Positions 18,496-29,100 of a stretch of 64,000 nucleotides of DNA are shown in pieces. This DNA comes from Pseudomonas putida. GTDB lineage: Bacteria; Pseudomonadota; Gammaproteobacteria; Pseudomonadales; Pseudomonadaceae. Made by a program: the position numbers and the translations under genes. Under the pieces are notes generated by a model, which saw nothing but the letters and a program-made list of their open reading frames with translations, did not search any database and was not told where the DNA came from. The stretch lies in assembly GCF_016406145.1 (NCBI RefSeq), contig NZ_CP066306.1:5146001-5210000 (forward strand), written 5' to 3'. Each line of letters opens with the position of its first letter. Position 1 is the first letter of the stretch.

Positions 18496-19462
18496 CGCAC
18501 TGCCTCATACAAAATCTCCCCCACTCTTTCTCCCAATACCTCACCAAACTCACCGCCAGCAATACCTCCAGCCGCACCCCCCAATACTACGCATGCGAAA
18601 GTTGCCGTTCCACCGGTGGGAATACCTACAGCAACACATGCTATTGGCCCCAATACTCCCCCGACAGATCCACCAATTCCTCCCAGCCCCAAGCCCGCAA
18701 CTAGCGAACTCCTCTCGACATACTCAGCCTTTCTACACTCCTCCTCCCGCCCAAGCACGCAAGCGTTACGAATTGACAGTTCGGTTGACGCCACATCAAG
18801 CGCCACCCCTAAATACGTACCTTTTTAACCCAACTAGCCGCCTTCGCCACGCCAGATATTTTTTCTGCATACCCTTTAATTTCACCGCCGTTAAGAAATC
18901 TTTTGGTAGATATATCCAGCGCACGCTTGATCTTACCCCGATTGCGCAGCCCTGCCCCATACGCAGCCATACTGTCTAGCTGCGCATTCAACTTTAAAAA
19001 CAGCGCTGTGCGCTTCGAGTAGAATTCATCACGAGCTTTCAACGTGCCTTGATGCAAATAAACTCGGTGTAGCTGCTCTATCTCCTCTAGCGTTTTCTTG
19101 ATAGCTTCAAGATGCTTACCCCAAGCGGCACTAGCTGTACCAGCGCCGATGGAAGCACGGGCCAGCAAGCTCTGCAGCAGCTCAAAATTCTCCAGAAGGA
19201 AACCGTCAAACCCACCGCCGTTAAATTCAATGTCAAGGTGTATACCTAACGCCTTACCCATGAGAAATGCCTCATGGGCAGTACAGGACGGCGTGCTTGG
19301 GTCACCCACAATTATCAGTTCGCCAGGGAAAACAACAGTGTTGACGATATGCGCATTCAACACATCAAATTTGGCCCGCTGATTGGCCGACATCGGCGTA
19401 TCGGCCTTCAGCGACTCATATGACTGCGCATGCGAATTGATGAAGCTGCGTGCCTCGGACAT
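18492..19462 (-). pseudogene. Hcp-linked type VI effector, split by a one-base lesion
   Basis: Two frames together encode about 323 residues. The first (19462-18809, 217 residues) has an N-terminal region with FPGELIIVGDPSTPSCTAHEAF, helical segments, and ends KKVRI-stop. The second (18806-18492, from a GTG) gives ALDVASTEL...REEECRKAEYVE and then a glycine zipper (GLGLGGIGGSVGG, GIPTGG, VLGGAAGG). Adding one base in AAAAAGG-TACG near 18824 restores a continuous KKGTYLGVALDVAS. The second frame is GTG-started 2 bases after the first stop, so the tip might still be translated separately. It starts 9 bases after the hcp stop. The zipper suggests membrane insertion, but the toxin class is not recognised. 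Confidence 0.65.
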
Positions 19463-19471
19463 GGTCGCACC

Positions 19472-19959
19472 TCACGCATACTTCTTGTTGTTGATACGGT
19501 CCCATCCACCCGTCACGTTTCCACCGGCACTACCGTCGAGGCGCTTCTGCCGCGTGTAGGTGGTTTTGATCCGCCCGTAGTTGAGCTGTACGACTTCCAT
19601 CGGCACACCGGAACTGGCGCTCTGGGCGTAGTCAGCGATGATCACTTCTTCGAGCACGACTTCGTAGTACTTGAGCTTGTCGGTACCGGCGCGACACACC
19701 ACCAGCTTCACTTCCTTCAGGTGCTGGCCCGCACAACTGGCTTCAAGAAGCTTGCAGCTGGCACTGTCCAGGTATTTGGTGAAGGTGAATTGGTGAGGGT
19801 GGTGCGCCCTGAAGATGCGCCACCCGCAGAACTTGCGGTGGCAGAGGTGCTTTGGCTGGCACCGAATTTGTAGCCGACGATTTCGATCCAGTTGGCGTAT
19901 TGCTGGTCCAGCGCTTCGCCAGTGATTTCCGCGATGTGGATATAGGCGTCGAAAGCCAT
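19472..19959 (-). pseudogene. hcp: Hcp type VI secretion tube protein, frameshifted
   Basis: The N-terminal frame from 19959 reads MAFDAYIHIAEITGEALD and GYKFGASQS up to GRTTLTN. The C-terminal frame, ending at 19472, reads FTFTKYLDSASCKLLEASCAGQHL, KVKLVV-type and YYEVVLEEVIIADY segments, and ends INNKKYA. These are the two halves of an Hcp of about 162 residues, the usual length. They join if one base is added near 19784 (CTCACCAA-TTCACC). As written, translation from 19959 runs into unrelated residues and the tube protein is not made. The ribosome site GGAGAGG is well placed. No other type VI gene is in the window, so this is an orphan hcp-effector island. Confidence 0.75.
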
Positions 19960-20150
19960 GTGTACCTCTCCCTGGTAACGATTGGTCTGAAAGCGACGGT
20001 GCTCGGACAGCGTCGATCTGACGTTGTTCCTCAAGAGGCGAAGCAGAGCATGCCGCCAGGCTTGAGGCCCAGTTGACACTAGCCGTACCTAACTGCAGAC
20101 GCAATAGAACGCAGACGTTGGAGGTCAAATTAGGAAATAGCCTACAAATT

Positions 20151-20235
20151 TGACGATAAAGGCGCTTGATCGGGCTGAACGATGTTCAGTGGTTGATGAG
20201 AGGAACGTATCAGGGGGCGCAGGTGCTCGCCTCGA
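20151..20235. repeat. 85-bp direct repeat, copy 2
   Basis: It differs from the copy at 18004-18088 at three positions only. It lies about 190 bases upstream of hcp on the minus strand, between the chemoreceptor gene and hcp, and carries the same palindrome at 20175-20189. The two copies bracket the hcp-effector-immunity module as a 2.06-kb unit. Confidence 0.9.
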
Positions 20236-20258
20236 TATCTCCAGCGTTTATGAAACCT

Positions 20259-20278
20259 AGCGCCGCGCGGGCGGCGCT
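20259..20278 (-). terminator. hairpin downstream of the chemoreceptor gene
   Basis: AGCGCCGC-CCGC-GCGGCGCT is a perfect 8-bp GC stem 55 bases past the chemoreceptor stop, followed by AGGTTTC. It is weak in U, so only a probable terminator. Confidence 0.5.
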
Positions 20279-20333
20279 CGGTCCCAAAGGCGCACAAAAA
20301 AACCAAAGGCAAACAACCCGAGCCCACCTCGAC

Positions 20334-22268
20334 TCAAGCCCTGAACTGCCCCAGGCTCGCCCGCAGCTGCGCCGCCAAGTCATCCAGCACCTTGCTGCTT
20401 GCTGTGGTCTGCATCACCACTTCTGCCGAACGCTCTGCCTGGGCATGAATATTCTCAACCCGTCCACGCACCGCCTGGGCGCCATGTGCCTGCTGTGCTG
20501 CCGCCCGAGTCGCCAGGCCGATCGCCGCATGCACCTGCTCCACCGCCGCCTGCACCGACTGCTGCCGGCGCTCGTTGTCGCGCAGCACTCGCAGGCCTTC
20601 GCTGGCCTTCAAACCGGCCTGGCCGATGGTTGTCACGGCCTCCTTGGCGCCCTTCTGCAGCGCCGCGATATGCGCCTGGATGTCGCCGGTAGAGCTTTGC
20701 GTCTTGCTCGCCAACGCCCTCACCTCATCGGCCACTACGGCAAACCCGCGCCCGGTCTCACCGGCCCTTGCGGCTTCAATGGCTGCGTTGAGCGCCAGCA
20801 GGTTGGTCTGCTCGGCGATACCGTGGATCACGGTCAGCACCACTTCGATCTGTTCGCTCTGCTTGGCCAGCCGCTCGATTACCTGCGAGCCGGTTTCGAC
20901 CTGACCTGCCAGGTTCTCGATCATGCCGGCAAGTTGCGTCGAAGCGCGGCTGTTCTCATCGGTCGCCTGGCGGATATCAACCACCTGCTGCAGCGCCGCC
21001 TGCATGGCCTGGCTTTCCGCCTGAGCCTCATCAGCCATGCTCGACAGATCGCGCAGGCTGGCGGCCACTTCGTCGCGTTGCAGCGCTGCGGCAGCATCGG
21101 CGCCTGCATTGCGCTGCGTCATGCTGCCGATCTCGATACCAGTACGCTGTGCCACTTCGCCCGCCTCGCGGACAATCGGCTGCAACTTGTCGACGAAGCG
21201 ATTGACCGCCGAGGCCATGTCGCCTATCTCGTCGCGACTGTCGAGGTTGACACGCTTGGTCAGGTCACCTTCGCCTGCAGCCAAATCGTTGAGCGCAGTA
21301 ATCAGCAGGCGCAGCTTGCTGAGCACGCGGCGACCTAGCACCAGGGCCACTACCAGCAACACACCCACCCCAACCATCACAAGACCCAGCCCGATGCGCC
21401 AACGCAGCTCTGCCGCAGCGTCGCGCACGGTTTGTGCGGTATTGGCCTGCATCGCTGTAGCACTGCCCTGTGCGGTTTCCAGGCGCTCGCGCAAGGCCTT
21501 GCCACTGTCGGCTGCGGCAGCACCGAGGCTGTCGCCCACCAATTGTTCACCGCTGGTGATCAAGGCAGCGAAGCGCTGGTCCAAGGCTTTGAGTTCCTGA
21601 TCGACACCGGCAGTGGATACCCCCATCAGCACCTTGCCGATTTCGGCGCCGTTGGGGCTGATCGAGGCCTCGACGAAATACACCGAAGGGTCCCGGCGAG
21701 CGGCATCCAGTACCTTGTCCAATGCCCGTTCACCCTGGCCCTTTTCCATCAAGGCCTGGTTGATCGGGTTCTGCCGGTTCAGGTAGCGGGTCAGGTGCTG
21801 ACCCTGGGCGTCGTCATAGATCACGAACAGTACGTTGGGGTTGCGCTGGGCCCGACGTGCGAAGTCGGATAGCACTGGCACATCGTTGTCCCAGATAGCC
21901 CGCGGCGCGACCGATGCCAGCAGTTGGGCCATGTCGTTGGCGGAGTCCTTGAGGTTCTTTTCCAGCGTAGTGCGCAGTTGCTGCTGCTCGCTTTGCAGGC
22001 GCTCGGACAGCCCGGCGCTAAGGCGCTGTCGTGTACTGCTGGAGAGGCTGTCCAGACCGGCGCGTACGTCCTGCCCTGCTTGCTCAAGGTCGCTGGCGAG
22101 CTTACGGCTATCGCTGCCCAGGCGCTCGCCCAGGTCGGCTTCAAGGGCGGTGACAGTGCTTCGGGTCAGCGCAACGGCAACCACTACCTGCACCAAAAGA
22201 GCGATACCAAGGGCAACAAACACAGGCCGCAAGAGGCGGCTTCGTAACAGTGAGAGGATGGCAGACAC
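20334..22268 (-). CDS. methyl-accepting chemotaxis protein
   Basis: A 644-residue membrane chemoreceptor. The N-terminal transmembrane helix (about 14-35) is followed by a periplasmic ligand domain of about 270 residues rich in helices (with [17 protein letters not shown], double-cache-like), a second helix near 295-318, a HAMP domain, and the signalling domain with the hairpin tip [21 protein letters not shown] and FAVVADEVR. No C-terminal CheB/CheR pentapeptide is visible (ends LGQFRA). The GTG at 22268 is chosen because GAGGG lies 7 bases upstream; the frame runs on 33 codons without a better start. The ligand is unknown. Confidence 0.92.
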   Translation of the reverse strand: MSAILSLLRSRLLRPVFVALGIALLVQVVVAVALTRSTVTALEADLGERLGSDSRKLASDLEQAGQDVRAGLDSLSSSTRQRLSAGLSERLQSEQQQLRTTLEKNLKDSANDMAQLLASVAPRAIWDNDVPVLSDFARRAQRNPNVLFVIYDDAQGQHLTRYLNRQNPINQALMEKGQGERALDKVLDAARRDPSVYFVEASISPNGAEIGKVLMGVSTAGVDQELKALDQRFAALITSGEQLVGDSLGAAAADSGKALRERLETAQGSATAMQANTAQTVRDAAAELRWRIGLGLVMVGVGVLLVVALVLGRRVLSKLRLLITALNDLAAGEGDLTKRVNLDSRDEIGDMASAVNRFVDKLQPIVREAGEVAQRTGIEIGSMTQRNAGADAAAALQRDEVAASLRDLSSMADEAQAESQAMQAALQQVVDIRQATDENSRASTQLAGMIENLAGQVETGSQVIERLAKQSEQIEVVLTVIHGIAEQTNLLALNAAIEAARAGETGRGFAVVADEVRALASKTQSSTGDIQAHIAALQKGAKEAVTTIGQAGLKASEGLRVLRDNERRQQSVQAAVEQVHAAIGLATRAAAQQAHGAQAVRGRVENIHAQAERSAEVVMQTTASSKVLDDLAAQLRASLGQFRA

Positions 22269-22403
22269 GGTGAAACCCTCGTGCTTTCTGGCGCCACTAT
22301 TTTGATGGCATCTACAGAAACTTCTTACAGCAAGGGTTGTGCCGGACACAGCAGGGATAAACGCCAAGGTTAAGCAGTTCCATTGTCAGCACCGAGCAGA
22401 TGC

Positions 22404-22438
22404 AAAAACGCCGCGCTCCCTTTCAAGAGCGCGGCGTC
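22404..22438 (-). terminator. intrinsic terminator of purA
   Basis: On the minus strand, GACGCCGCGCTCTT-GAAAGG-GAGCGCGGCG is followed by TTTTTGCA. It lies 20 bases past the purA stop, so hisZ-purA transcription ends here. Confidence 0.85.
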
Positions 22439-22457
22439 AGATCAGCCAGGGGGCAGA

Positions 22458-23765
<1,308 letters not shown>

Positions 23766-23806
23766 TCACGCAAACTTGGTTGCCGGCCTACTGCCGACGC
23801 AGAAAC

Positions 23807-24994
23807 TCAATGGGTCAGCGGCAGAACCTGCCAGCGCCCGTCTTGCTGAATCAATTGCCGATCACAATCCGCCTCGAGAGCAGCACTCAACGGCTGGCCA
23901 GGCAGAGCCTGGACCACACGCTGGCCCTCGTTGCGCAACTGGCAGACCTGCTGCCAGAGGGCCGCGTCACCGCTGTCGGGCATCCAGATGCCGCCAGCTG
24001 GCAATACGACCTCCGCTCGCCCCAGTGTGACCAGGGTCTTCAAATCCGTGGAGAAACCGGTGGCCGGGCGTGCCCGACCGAAATCTGCGCCGATGTCGTC
24101 GTAGCGCCCGCCCTGGGCGATCGATTGACCTTCGCCAGGCACGAACACGGCGAACACCACACCGGTGTGGTAGTTGTAGCCACGCAACTCGCCAAGGTCG
24201 AAGTACAGCGGCAGCTCCGGATAGCGCGACGCCAGGCGATCAGCGATCGCCAACAGGTCGTCAAGCGCCGCCAGCACGCTGGCCGGGGCACGACCCAAGC
24301 GCACACGGGCTTCGGCCAGCACTTCGCGGCCACCGCACAGCTCGACCAGAGCGCGCAGCATGTTGCCCAGGTCCTTCGGCAAGTCGGCAGTCAGTGCCTG
24401 CACTTCATCGACCGACTTGCGCTGCAGGGCATCGAACAGCTGCTGTTCGACTGCGCCGGACAAGCCGGCGGCGCGCGCCAGGCCACGGTAGATACCGACA
24501 TGACCGAGGTCCATGTGCACATCCGCGACGTCGGTCAGCTGCAGCGTGGCGAGCATCAGGCTGATGACTTCGACATCACTGGTAGGGCTGGCATCGCCGT
24601 ACAGCTCGGCACCCAGCTGGATCGGGCTGCGCGAAGTGGACAGCGCACGCGGTTGGGCGTGCAGCACACTGCCGGCATAGCACAGGCGGCTCGGGCCTTC
24701 GCGGCGCAGGGTGTGGGCGTCGATGCGCGCCACCTGCGGGGTAAAGTCGGCACGGAAGCCCATCAGGCGACCGGACTGCGGGTCGACCACCTTGAAGGTG
24801 CGCTGATCCAGGTCCTGGCCGGCGCCGGTAAGCAGCGACTCCAGGTACTCGATATGCGGGGTGACGACCAGTTCGTAGCCCCAACTCTGGAACAGGTCCA
24901 ACACCTGACGACGCGCGATCTCGATACGCGCAGCCTCAGGTGGCAGTACTTCCTCGATGCCATCTGGCAGTAGCCAGCGGTCTACCGTTGCCAT
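23807..24994 (-). CDS. hisZ: ATP phosphoribosyltransferase regulatory subunit HisZ
   Basis: A 395-residue HisRS paralogue that lacks the anticodon-binding domain. It forms an octamer with the short form of HisG to catalyse the first step of histidine synthesis. Motif 2 is visible as [14 protein letters not shown] and LCYAGSVLH, and the motif 3 region is [12 protein letters not shown]. The start [15 protein letters not shown] is the family start; 21 upstream codons are discarded. hisG is not in the window. An intrinsic terminator lies upstream at about 25175-25201, so hisZ probably has its own promoter in the 100 bases before it. Confidence 0.95.
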
Positions 24995-25174
24995 TACGCC
25001 ATTTCCCCTCTGGTCCGGGCGGCTTGCCTGCAGGCGAGCCGTCAGTAAAGCAGGCATTGGCGCACAGCAGCAGGCAGCACTGATCCCAGCGCCGCCACCG
25101 TACCCAATACCCTCGAATTGCCTTGCGAACTGACCAAACCGTCAACTGGCGCTTTGCCAATCAACCTTGCAGAC

Positions 25175-25201
25175 GCAAAAAAGCCGGGAAATTTCCCGGC
25201 T
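25175..25201 (-). terminator. intrinsic terminator of hflC
   Basis: AGCCGGGAAATTTCCCGGCT is a perfect palindrome followed by TTTTTGCG on the minus strand. It ends the long miaA-hflC operon. Confidence 0.85.
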
Positions 25202-25235
25202 GCCTCATCATACACCCCTTTTGAATCAGGGTGCA

Positions 25236-25266
25236 CCCCGCCTGGTGTTTTAGCTGCCAGGCGGGG
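25236..25266 (-). terminator. stable hairpin after the hflC stop
   Basis: CCCCGCCTGG-N11-CCAGGCGGGG is a perfect 10-bp stem 18 bases downstream of hflC. It has no U tract and probably protects the 3' end or pauses polymerase ahead of the terminator. Confidence 0.5.
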
Positions 25267-25284
25267 CATTTCCCGATCAGAGCA

Positions 25285-26154
25285 TCAGGGCCTGCTCTTG
25301 TCCAGGAAGCGGAAGAACTCGTTCTTCGGATCCAGGACCAGGACATCGCTCTTGCTGGAGAAGCTCTCGCGGTATGCCTGAAGGCTACGGTAGAACGCAT
25401 AGAAATCAGCGTCCTGGGTGTAAGCCTTGGCATAGATGGCGGCCGACTGGGCATCACCATCACCGCGGGTTTCTTCCGCTTCACGATAGGCTTCGGCCAG
25501 CAGCACGCGACGCTGACGGTCGGCATCCGCACGGATACCCTCTGCCAGTTCGTTACCCTTGGCGCGATGCTCGCGGGCTTCCCGCTCACGCTCGGTGCTC
25601 ATACGGTCGAACACGCTGCGATTGACTTCTTTGGGCAGGTCGATGGCCTTGACGCGCACATCGACCACCTCGATACCCAGCTCCTTGTTGGCCATACGGT
25701 TCAGCGATGCAGTGATGTCAGCCATCAGCGCGTCACGCTCACCGGAAACCACTTCGTGCAGGGTACGCTTACCGAACTGGTCACGCAGGCCGCTTTCCAG
25801 GCGACGAGACAGACGTTCATCGGCGATCTGCTTGAGGCCGGAAGTCGCGGTATAGAAACGCTCGGCATCCTGAACGCGCCACTTGGCGTAGGCGTCGACC
25901 ATCACCGCTTTCTTCTCCAGGGTCAGGAACCGCTGGGTCGGGGCGTCGAGGGTCATCAGGCGGGCGTCGAACCTGCGAACCTGGTTCACATAAGGAATCT
26001 TCACATGCAGGCCAGGCTGGACATCCGCCTGGACCACACGGCCGAATTGCAGCAGTACCGCACGTTCGGTCTGGGCCACGATGTAGAAGCTGTTCCAGGC
26101 CACGACGGCCAGCACCACAGCTGCGATCAGGGCGATCAGCGATTTATTGCTCAT
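25285..26154 (-). CDS. hflC: HflC, FtsH-modulating SPFH protein
   Basis: A 289-residue protein with an N-terminal signal anchor (about 1-22) and a periplasmic SPFH/band 7 domain (IVAQTERAVLLQFGR through FDRMSTERER). With HflK it forms the cage around the FtsH protease in the inner membrane. It shares one base with the hflK stop (TGATG), so translation is coupled. Length is slightly under the Escherichia coli homologue. Confidence 0.95.
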   Translation of the reverse strand: MSNKSLIALIAAVVLAVVAWNSFYIVAQTERAVLLQFGRVVQADVQPGLHVKIPYVNQVRRFDARLMTLDAPTQRFLTLEKKAVMVDAYAKWRVQDAERFYTATSGLKQIADERLSRRLESGLRDQFGKRTLHEVVSGERDALMADITASLNRMANKELGIEVVDVRVKAIDLPKEVNRSVFDRMSTEREREAREHRAKGNELAEGIRADADRQRRVLLAEAYREAEETRGDGDAQSAAIYAKAYTQDADFYAFYRSLQAYRESFSSKSDVLVLDPKNEFFRFLDKSRP

Positions 26155-27335
26155 CAGCGGCTCTCCCTAGTGCGCATCTGCTGCTGTTGCTGTTGCAGGT
26201 CCTGCGCCGCACGTGCGGCTGCATCATTGGCCGATGGCGACACACTGGTAGCCGGCGCGGACGCATTGCGGCCACCTTCGACCATCTTGTCCAGCGGCAG
26301 GTAGAGCAGGTTGTTCTGCCCGTCCTTGGTTGCCACCATGACTTTGCTCGTGTTGCTGTAGACCTCTTGCATGGTCTCCAGATACAGACGCTGACGGGTC
26401 ACGTCCGGCGCTTTGCGGTACTCGGCGAGCAGCTTGGTGAAGCGGTCGGCCTCACCCTTGGCGCGGGCGATGACTTCGTCGCGGTAACCGTTGGCGTCCT
26501 CGATGATGCGCTGGGCCTGACCACGGGCTTCCGGCACCACGCCATTGGCGTAGGATTCGGCCTGGTTACGGGCACGTTGCTCGTCTTCGCGGGCGCGGAT
26601 CACGTCGTCGAAGGCTTCCTGCACTTCACGCGGGGCTGCCGCGCTCTGTACGTTGACCTGGGTGACAGTGATACCGGTCCGGTAGTTGTCGAGGAAGCGC
26701 TGCAGGCGTTCGCGGATATCCACGGCCATCTGCTCACGACCCTCGGTCAACACCTGGTCCATCGAGGTGGAACCCACCACGTGGCGCAGGGCGCTTTCGG
26801 TGGCATGCTGCAGGCTCACCTCGGGCTGGTCGACGTTGAGCACGAAGTCCTGCAGGTTGGTGATCTTGTACTGGACGGTCAGTGGCACCTCGACGATGTT
26901 CTCGTCTTCGGTGAGCATCTGGCCCTGCTTGGTGTAGGCACGCTCACGCGTGACGTTTTCCATGTACTTGCGATCGATCGGCGGGAAGTAGATGTTCAGG
27001 CCGGGACCGACCGTCTCATAGTACTTGCCGAAGCGCAGCACAACGGCCTGCTCCTGCTCATCGACCACGTACACAGCGCTGTACAGCCAGATGGCAGCCA
27101 GTACCGCCAGGCCGATGCCCAGCAGGCCGTAGCCACCGCCCTTGCCGACATTGCGGTCACCGCCGCCACGTTTCTTGCCGCTGCCGAACATGCCGTTAAG
27201 GCTGTCCTGCAGTTTGCGGAAGGCCTCGTCCAGATCCGGCGGGCCTTTTTTATCGCCACCGCCGCCACCACCACCGCGGCGGCCGCCCCAGGGATCCTGA
27301 TTGTTCGAGTTGCCACCCGGCTCGTTCCAAGCCAT
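26154..27335 (-). CDS. hflK: HflK, FtsH-modulating SPFH protein
   Basis: A 393-residue partner of HflC. The cytoplasmic N-terminus is Gly-rich (a run of Gly after PWGGRR), followed by a membrane segment near 83-102 and the SPFH domain (VVDEQEQAVVLRFGKY). The C-terminus carries a glutamine run and ends QMRTRESR. The start MAWNEPGG has GGAGAG 5 bases upstream; MESAMAWN 4 codons earlier is a weaker option. It follows hflX after 96 bases. Confidence 0.95.
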   Translation of the reverse strand: MAWNEPGGNSNNQDPWGGRRGGGGGGGDKKGPPDLDEAFRKLQDSLNGMFGSGKKRGGGDRNVGKGGGYGLLGIGLAVLAAIWLYSAVYVVDEQEQAVVLRFGKYYETVGPGLNIYFPPIDRKYMENVTRERAYTKQGQMLTEDENIVEVPLTVQYKITNLQDFVLNVDQPEVSLQHATESALRHVVGSTSMDQVLTEGREQMAVDIRERLQRFLDNYRTGITVTQVNVQSAAAPREVQEAFDDVIRAREDEQRARNQAESYANGVVPEARGQAQRIIEDANGYRDEVIARAKGEADRFTKLLAEYRKAPDVTRQRLYLETMQEVYSNTSKVMVATKDGQNNLLYLPLDKMVEGGRNASAPATSVSPSANDAAARAAQDLQQQQQQMRTRESR

Positions 27336-27431
27336 AGCGCTCTCCATCTGATAAAGCAAAGACGCGCCCACGGCGCGCCGTCCAATGCTACAGAATGCCT
27401 GCCACTGCTGCCCGACGACCTCGGCGGGCAT

Positions 27432-28733
27432 TTATTGCAAAGTGTGTTGCTCGACAAACACTTGCGGCTCCATGCCTTCGCGGCTGACCAGGCGATTCAA
27501 CTCGACCCTGGGCAATCGCACACTCAGCAGGCTGCGCCCTTCTTCGTCATGCTCTTCACTCTGCACCGCACCCAAGTCAAAGAATTGCGCGCGCAAGCGG
27601 GCAAAACGCTGCTCCAGGCACAGGGTACCGACAAAAAGATCATCCCCCAGCAACTCGGCAATGGCCTGACCGACCAGCTCCAGGCCACGGCCATCTCGAG
27701 CCGATACCCAGACCCGCTCCGGCTTGCCGTCGGCATTGCGCTGGATCTGCGGCTCGACATCTTCAAGCAAGTCGAGTTTGTTATAGACCTCGAGTATCGG
27801 CAAGCCTTCGGCACCGATCTCGCCCAATACTGCCAGCACCTGCTCGATCTGCTCCATGCGCTCAGGCTCATGGGCGTCGATCACATGCAGCAGCAGGTCG
27901 GAGTTGCTCGACTCTTCGAGCGTAGCCCGAAATGCCTCGACCAGCTTGTGCGGAAGGTGACGAATGAAGCCAACGGTGTCAGCCAGCACGATCGGCCCAA
28001 GGTCGTCGAGCTGGAGCCGGCGCAGGGTCGGGTCGAGGGTGGCGAACAATTGGTCGGCGGCGTACACATCGGATTCAGTCAGGGCGTTGAACAGCGTGGA
28101 CTTGCCAGCGTTGGTGTAGCCCACCAGCGATACCGACGGAATATCCGCGCGCCGACGCCCCCGGCGAGCCTGCTCACGCTGGCTGCGAACCTTTTCCAGG
28201 CGTGACTTGATCTGGCGCAGGCGCACCCGCAACAGACGCCGGTCGGTTTCTAACTGGGTTTCACCCGGGCCGCGCATACCGATACCACCCTTCTGACGCT
28301 CAAGGTGGGTCCAGCCGCGTACCAGCCGCGTGCTCATGTGCTCGAGCTGGGCCAGTTCGACCTGCAGCTTGCCTTCATGGGTACGCGCCCGTTGGGCGAA
28401 GATGTCGAGAATCAGCCCGGTACGGTCAAGCACGCGACACTCGAAGACTCGTTCGAGGTTGCGCTCCTGACTGGGCGTGAGGGTGTGATTGAAAATCACC
28501 AGGTCAACCTGTTCGGCTTTGACCAGGTCGCGCAATTCCTCGACCTTGCCACTGCCAATCAGGTATTTGGCGGTAGGCTGATGCCTTGCCACTGTGACCA
28601 GCGAGACGATGTCGGCTCCGGCCGACAATGCCAGTTCCTGAAACTCCTGCGGGTCTTCGCGCGCCTCAGGGTTCTGACCTTCCAAGTGAACGAGCAGCGC
28701 CCGCTCACCACCACCGTGGCGCTCAAAGAACAA
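27432..28733 (-). CDS. hflX: GTPase HflX
   Basis: A 433-residue ribosome-splitting, stress-related GTPase. The N-terminal domain (LVHLEGQNPEARE) and the coiled linker with GGIGMRGPGETQLETDRR precede the G domain: G1 GYTNAGKST, G3 DTVGFIRHLPH, G4 NKLD. It lies 12 bases after hfq on the same strand. The start at 28733 gives the normal family N-terminus. Confidence 0.96.
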   Translation of the reverse strand: MFFERHGGGERALLVHLEGQNPEAREDPQEFQELALSAGADIVSLVTVARHQPTAKYLIGSGKVEELRDLVKAEQVDLVIFNHTLTPSQERNLERVFECRVLDRTGLILDIFAQRARTHEGKLQVELAQLEHMSTRLVRGWTHLERQKGGIGMRGPGETQLETDRRLLRVRLRQIKSRLEKVRSQREQARRGRRRADIPSVSLVGYTNAGKSTLFNALTESDVYAADQLFATLDPTLRRLQLDDLGPIVLADTVGFIRHLPHKLVEAFRATLEESSNSDLLLHVIDAHEPERMEQIEQVLAVLGEIGAEGLPILEVYNKLDLLEDVEPQIQRNADGKPERVWVSARDGRGLELVGQAIAELLGDDLFVGTLCLEQRFARLRAQFFDLGAVQSEEHDEEGRSLLSVRLPRVELNRLVSREGMEPQVFVEQHTLQ

Positions 28734-28745
28734 TGCAGGCTCCTA

Positions 28746-29006
28746 TCAGGCGTTGCCTGGTTCGCTGTCGCCGTGTTCGGAATCGGACGGGCTTGGCAGG
28801 CGAACCGGACGGGCTGGAACCACGGTCGAAATCGCGTGCTTGTAGACCATCTGGCTGACAGTGTTCTTCAGCAGCACCACGAACTGGTCGAACGATTCGA
28901 TCGAGCCCTGCAGCTTGATCCCGTTGACCAGATAGATCGAAACCGGGACCTTTTCTTTTCTCAAGGTGTTCAAGTAAGGGTCTTGTAGCGAATGCCCTTT
29001 TGACAT
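28746..29006 (-). CDS. hfq: RNA chaperone Hfq
   Basis: An 86-residue Sm-like protein that forms the hexamer pairing small RNAs with mRNAs. Sm1 ([20 protein letters not shown]) and Sm2 ([11 protein letters not shown]) are intact. The C-terminal tail is short ([23 protein letters not shown]). The start [13 protein letters not shown] is conserved; three upstream codons are excluded. The gap of 94 bases to miaA is A-rich on the coding side and may contain an additional promoter. Confidence 0.98.
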   Translation of the reverse strand: MSKGHSLQDPYLNTLRKEKVPVSIYLVNGIKLQGSIESFDQFVVLLKNTVSQMVYKHAISTVVPARPVRLPSPSDSEHGDSEPGNA

Positions 29007-29100
29007 ATGCCGCACTCCTGTAAGGATAAATAGTAGAAAATCAAAAAAATCGATAAGTTAGGCCGCCCCTTCGGAAGAATAGACGGCAATCAGCAGGGAC

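Noticed and set aside
25058..25284. CRISPR-like or phage attachment repeats near hflC
   Set aside because: The repeats are two hairpins at the end of an operon; one is followed by a T tract and is a terminator.
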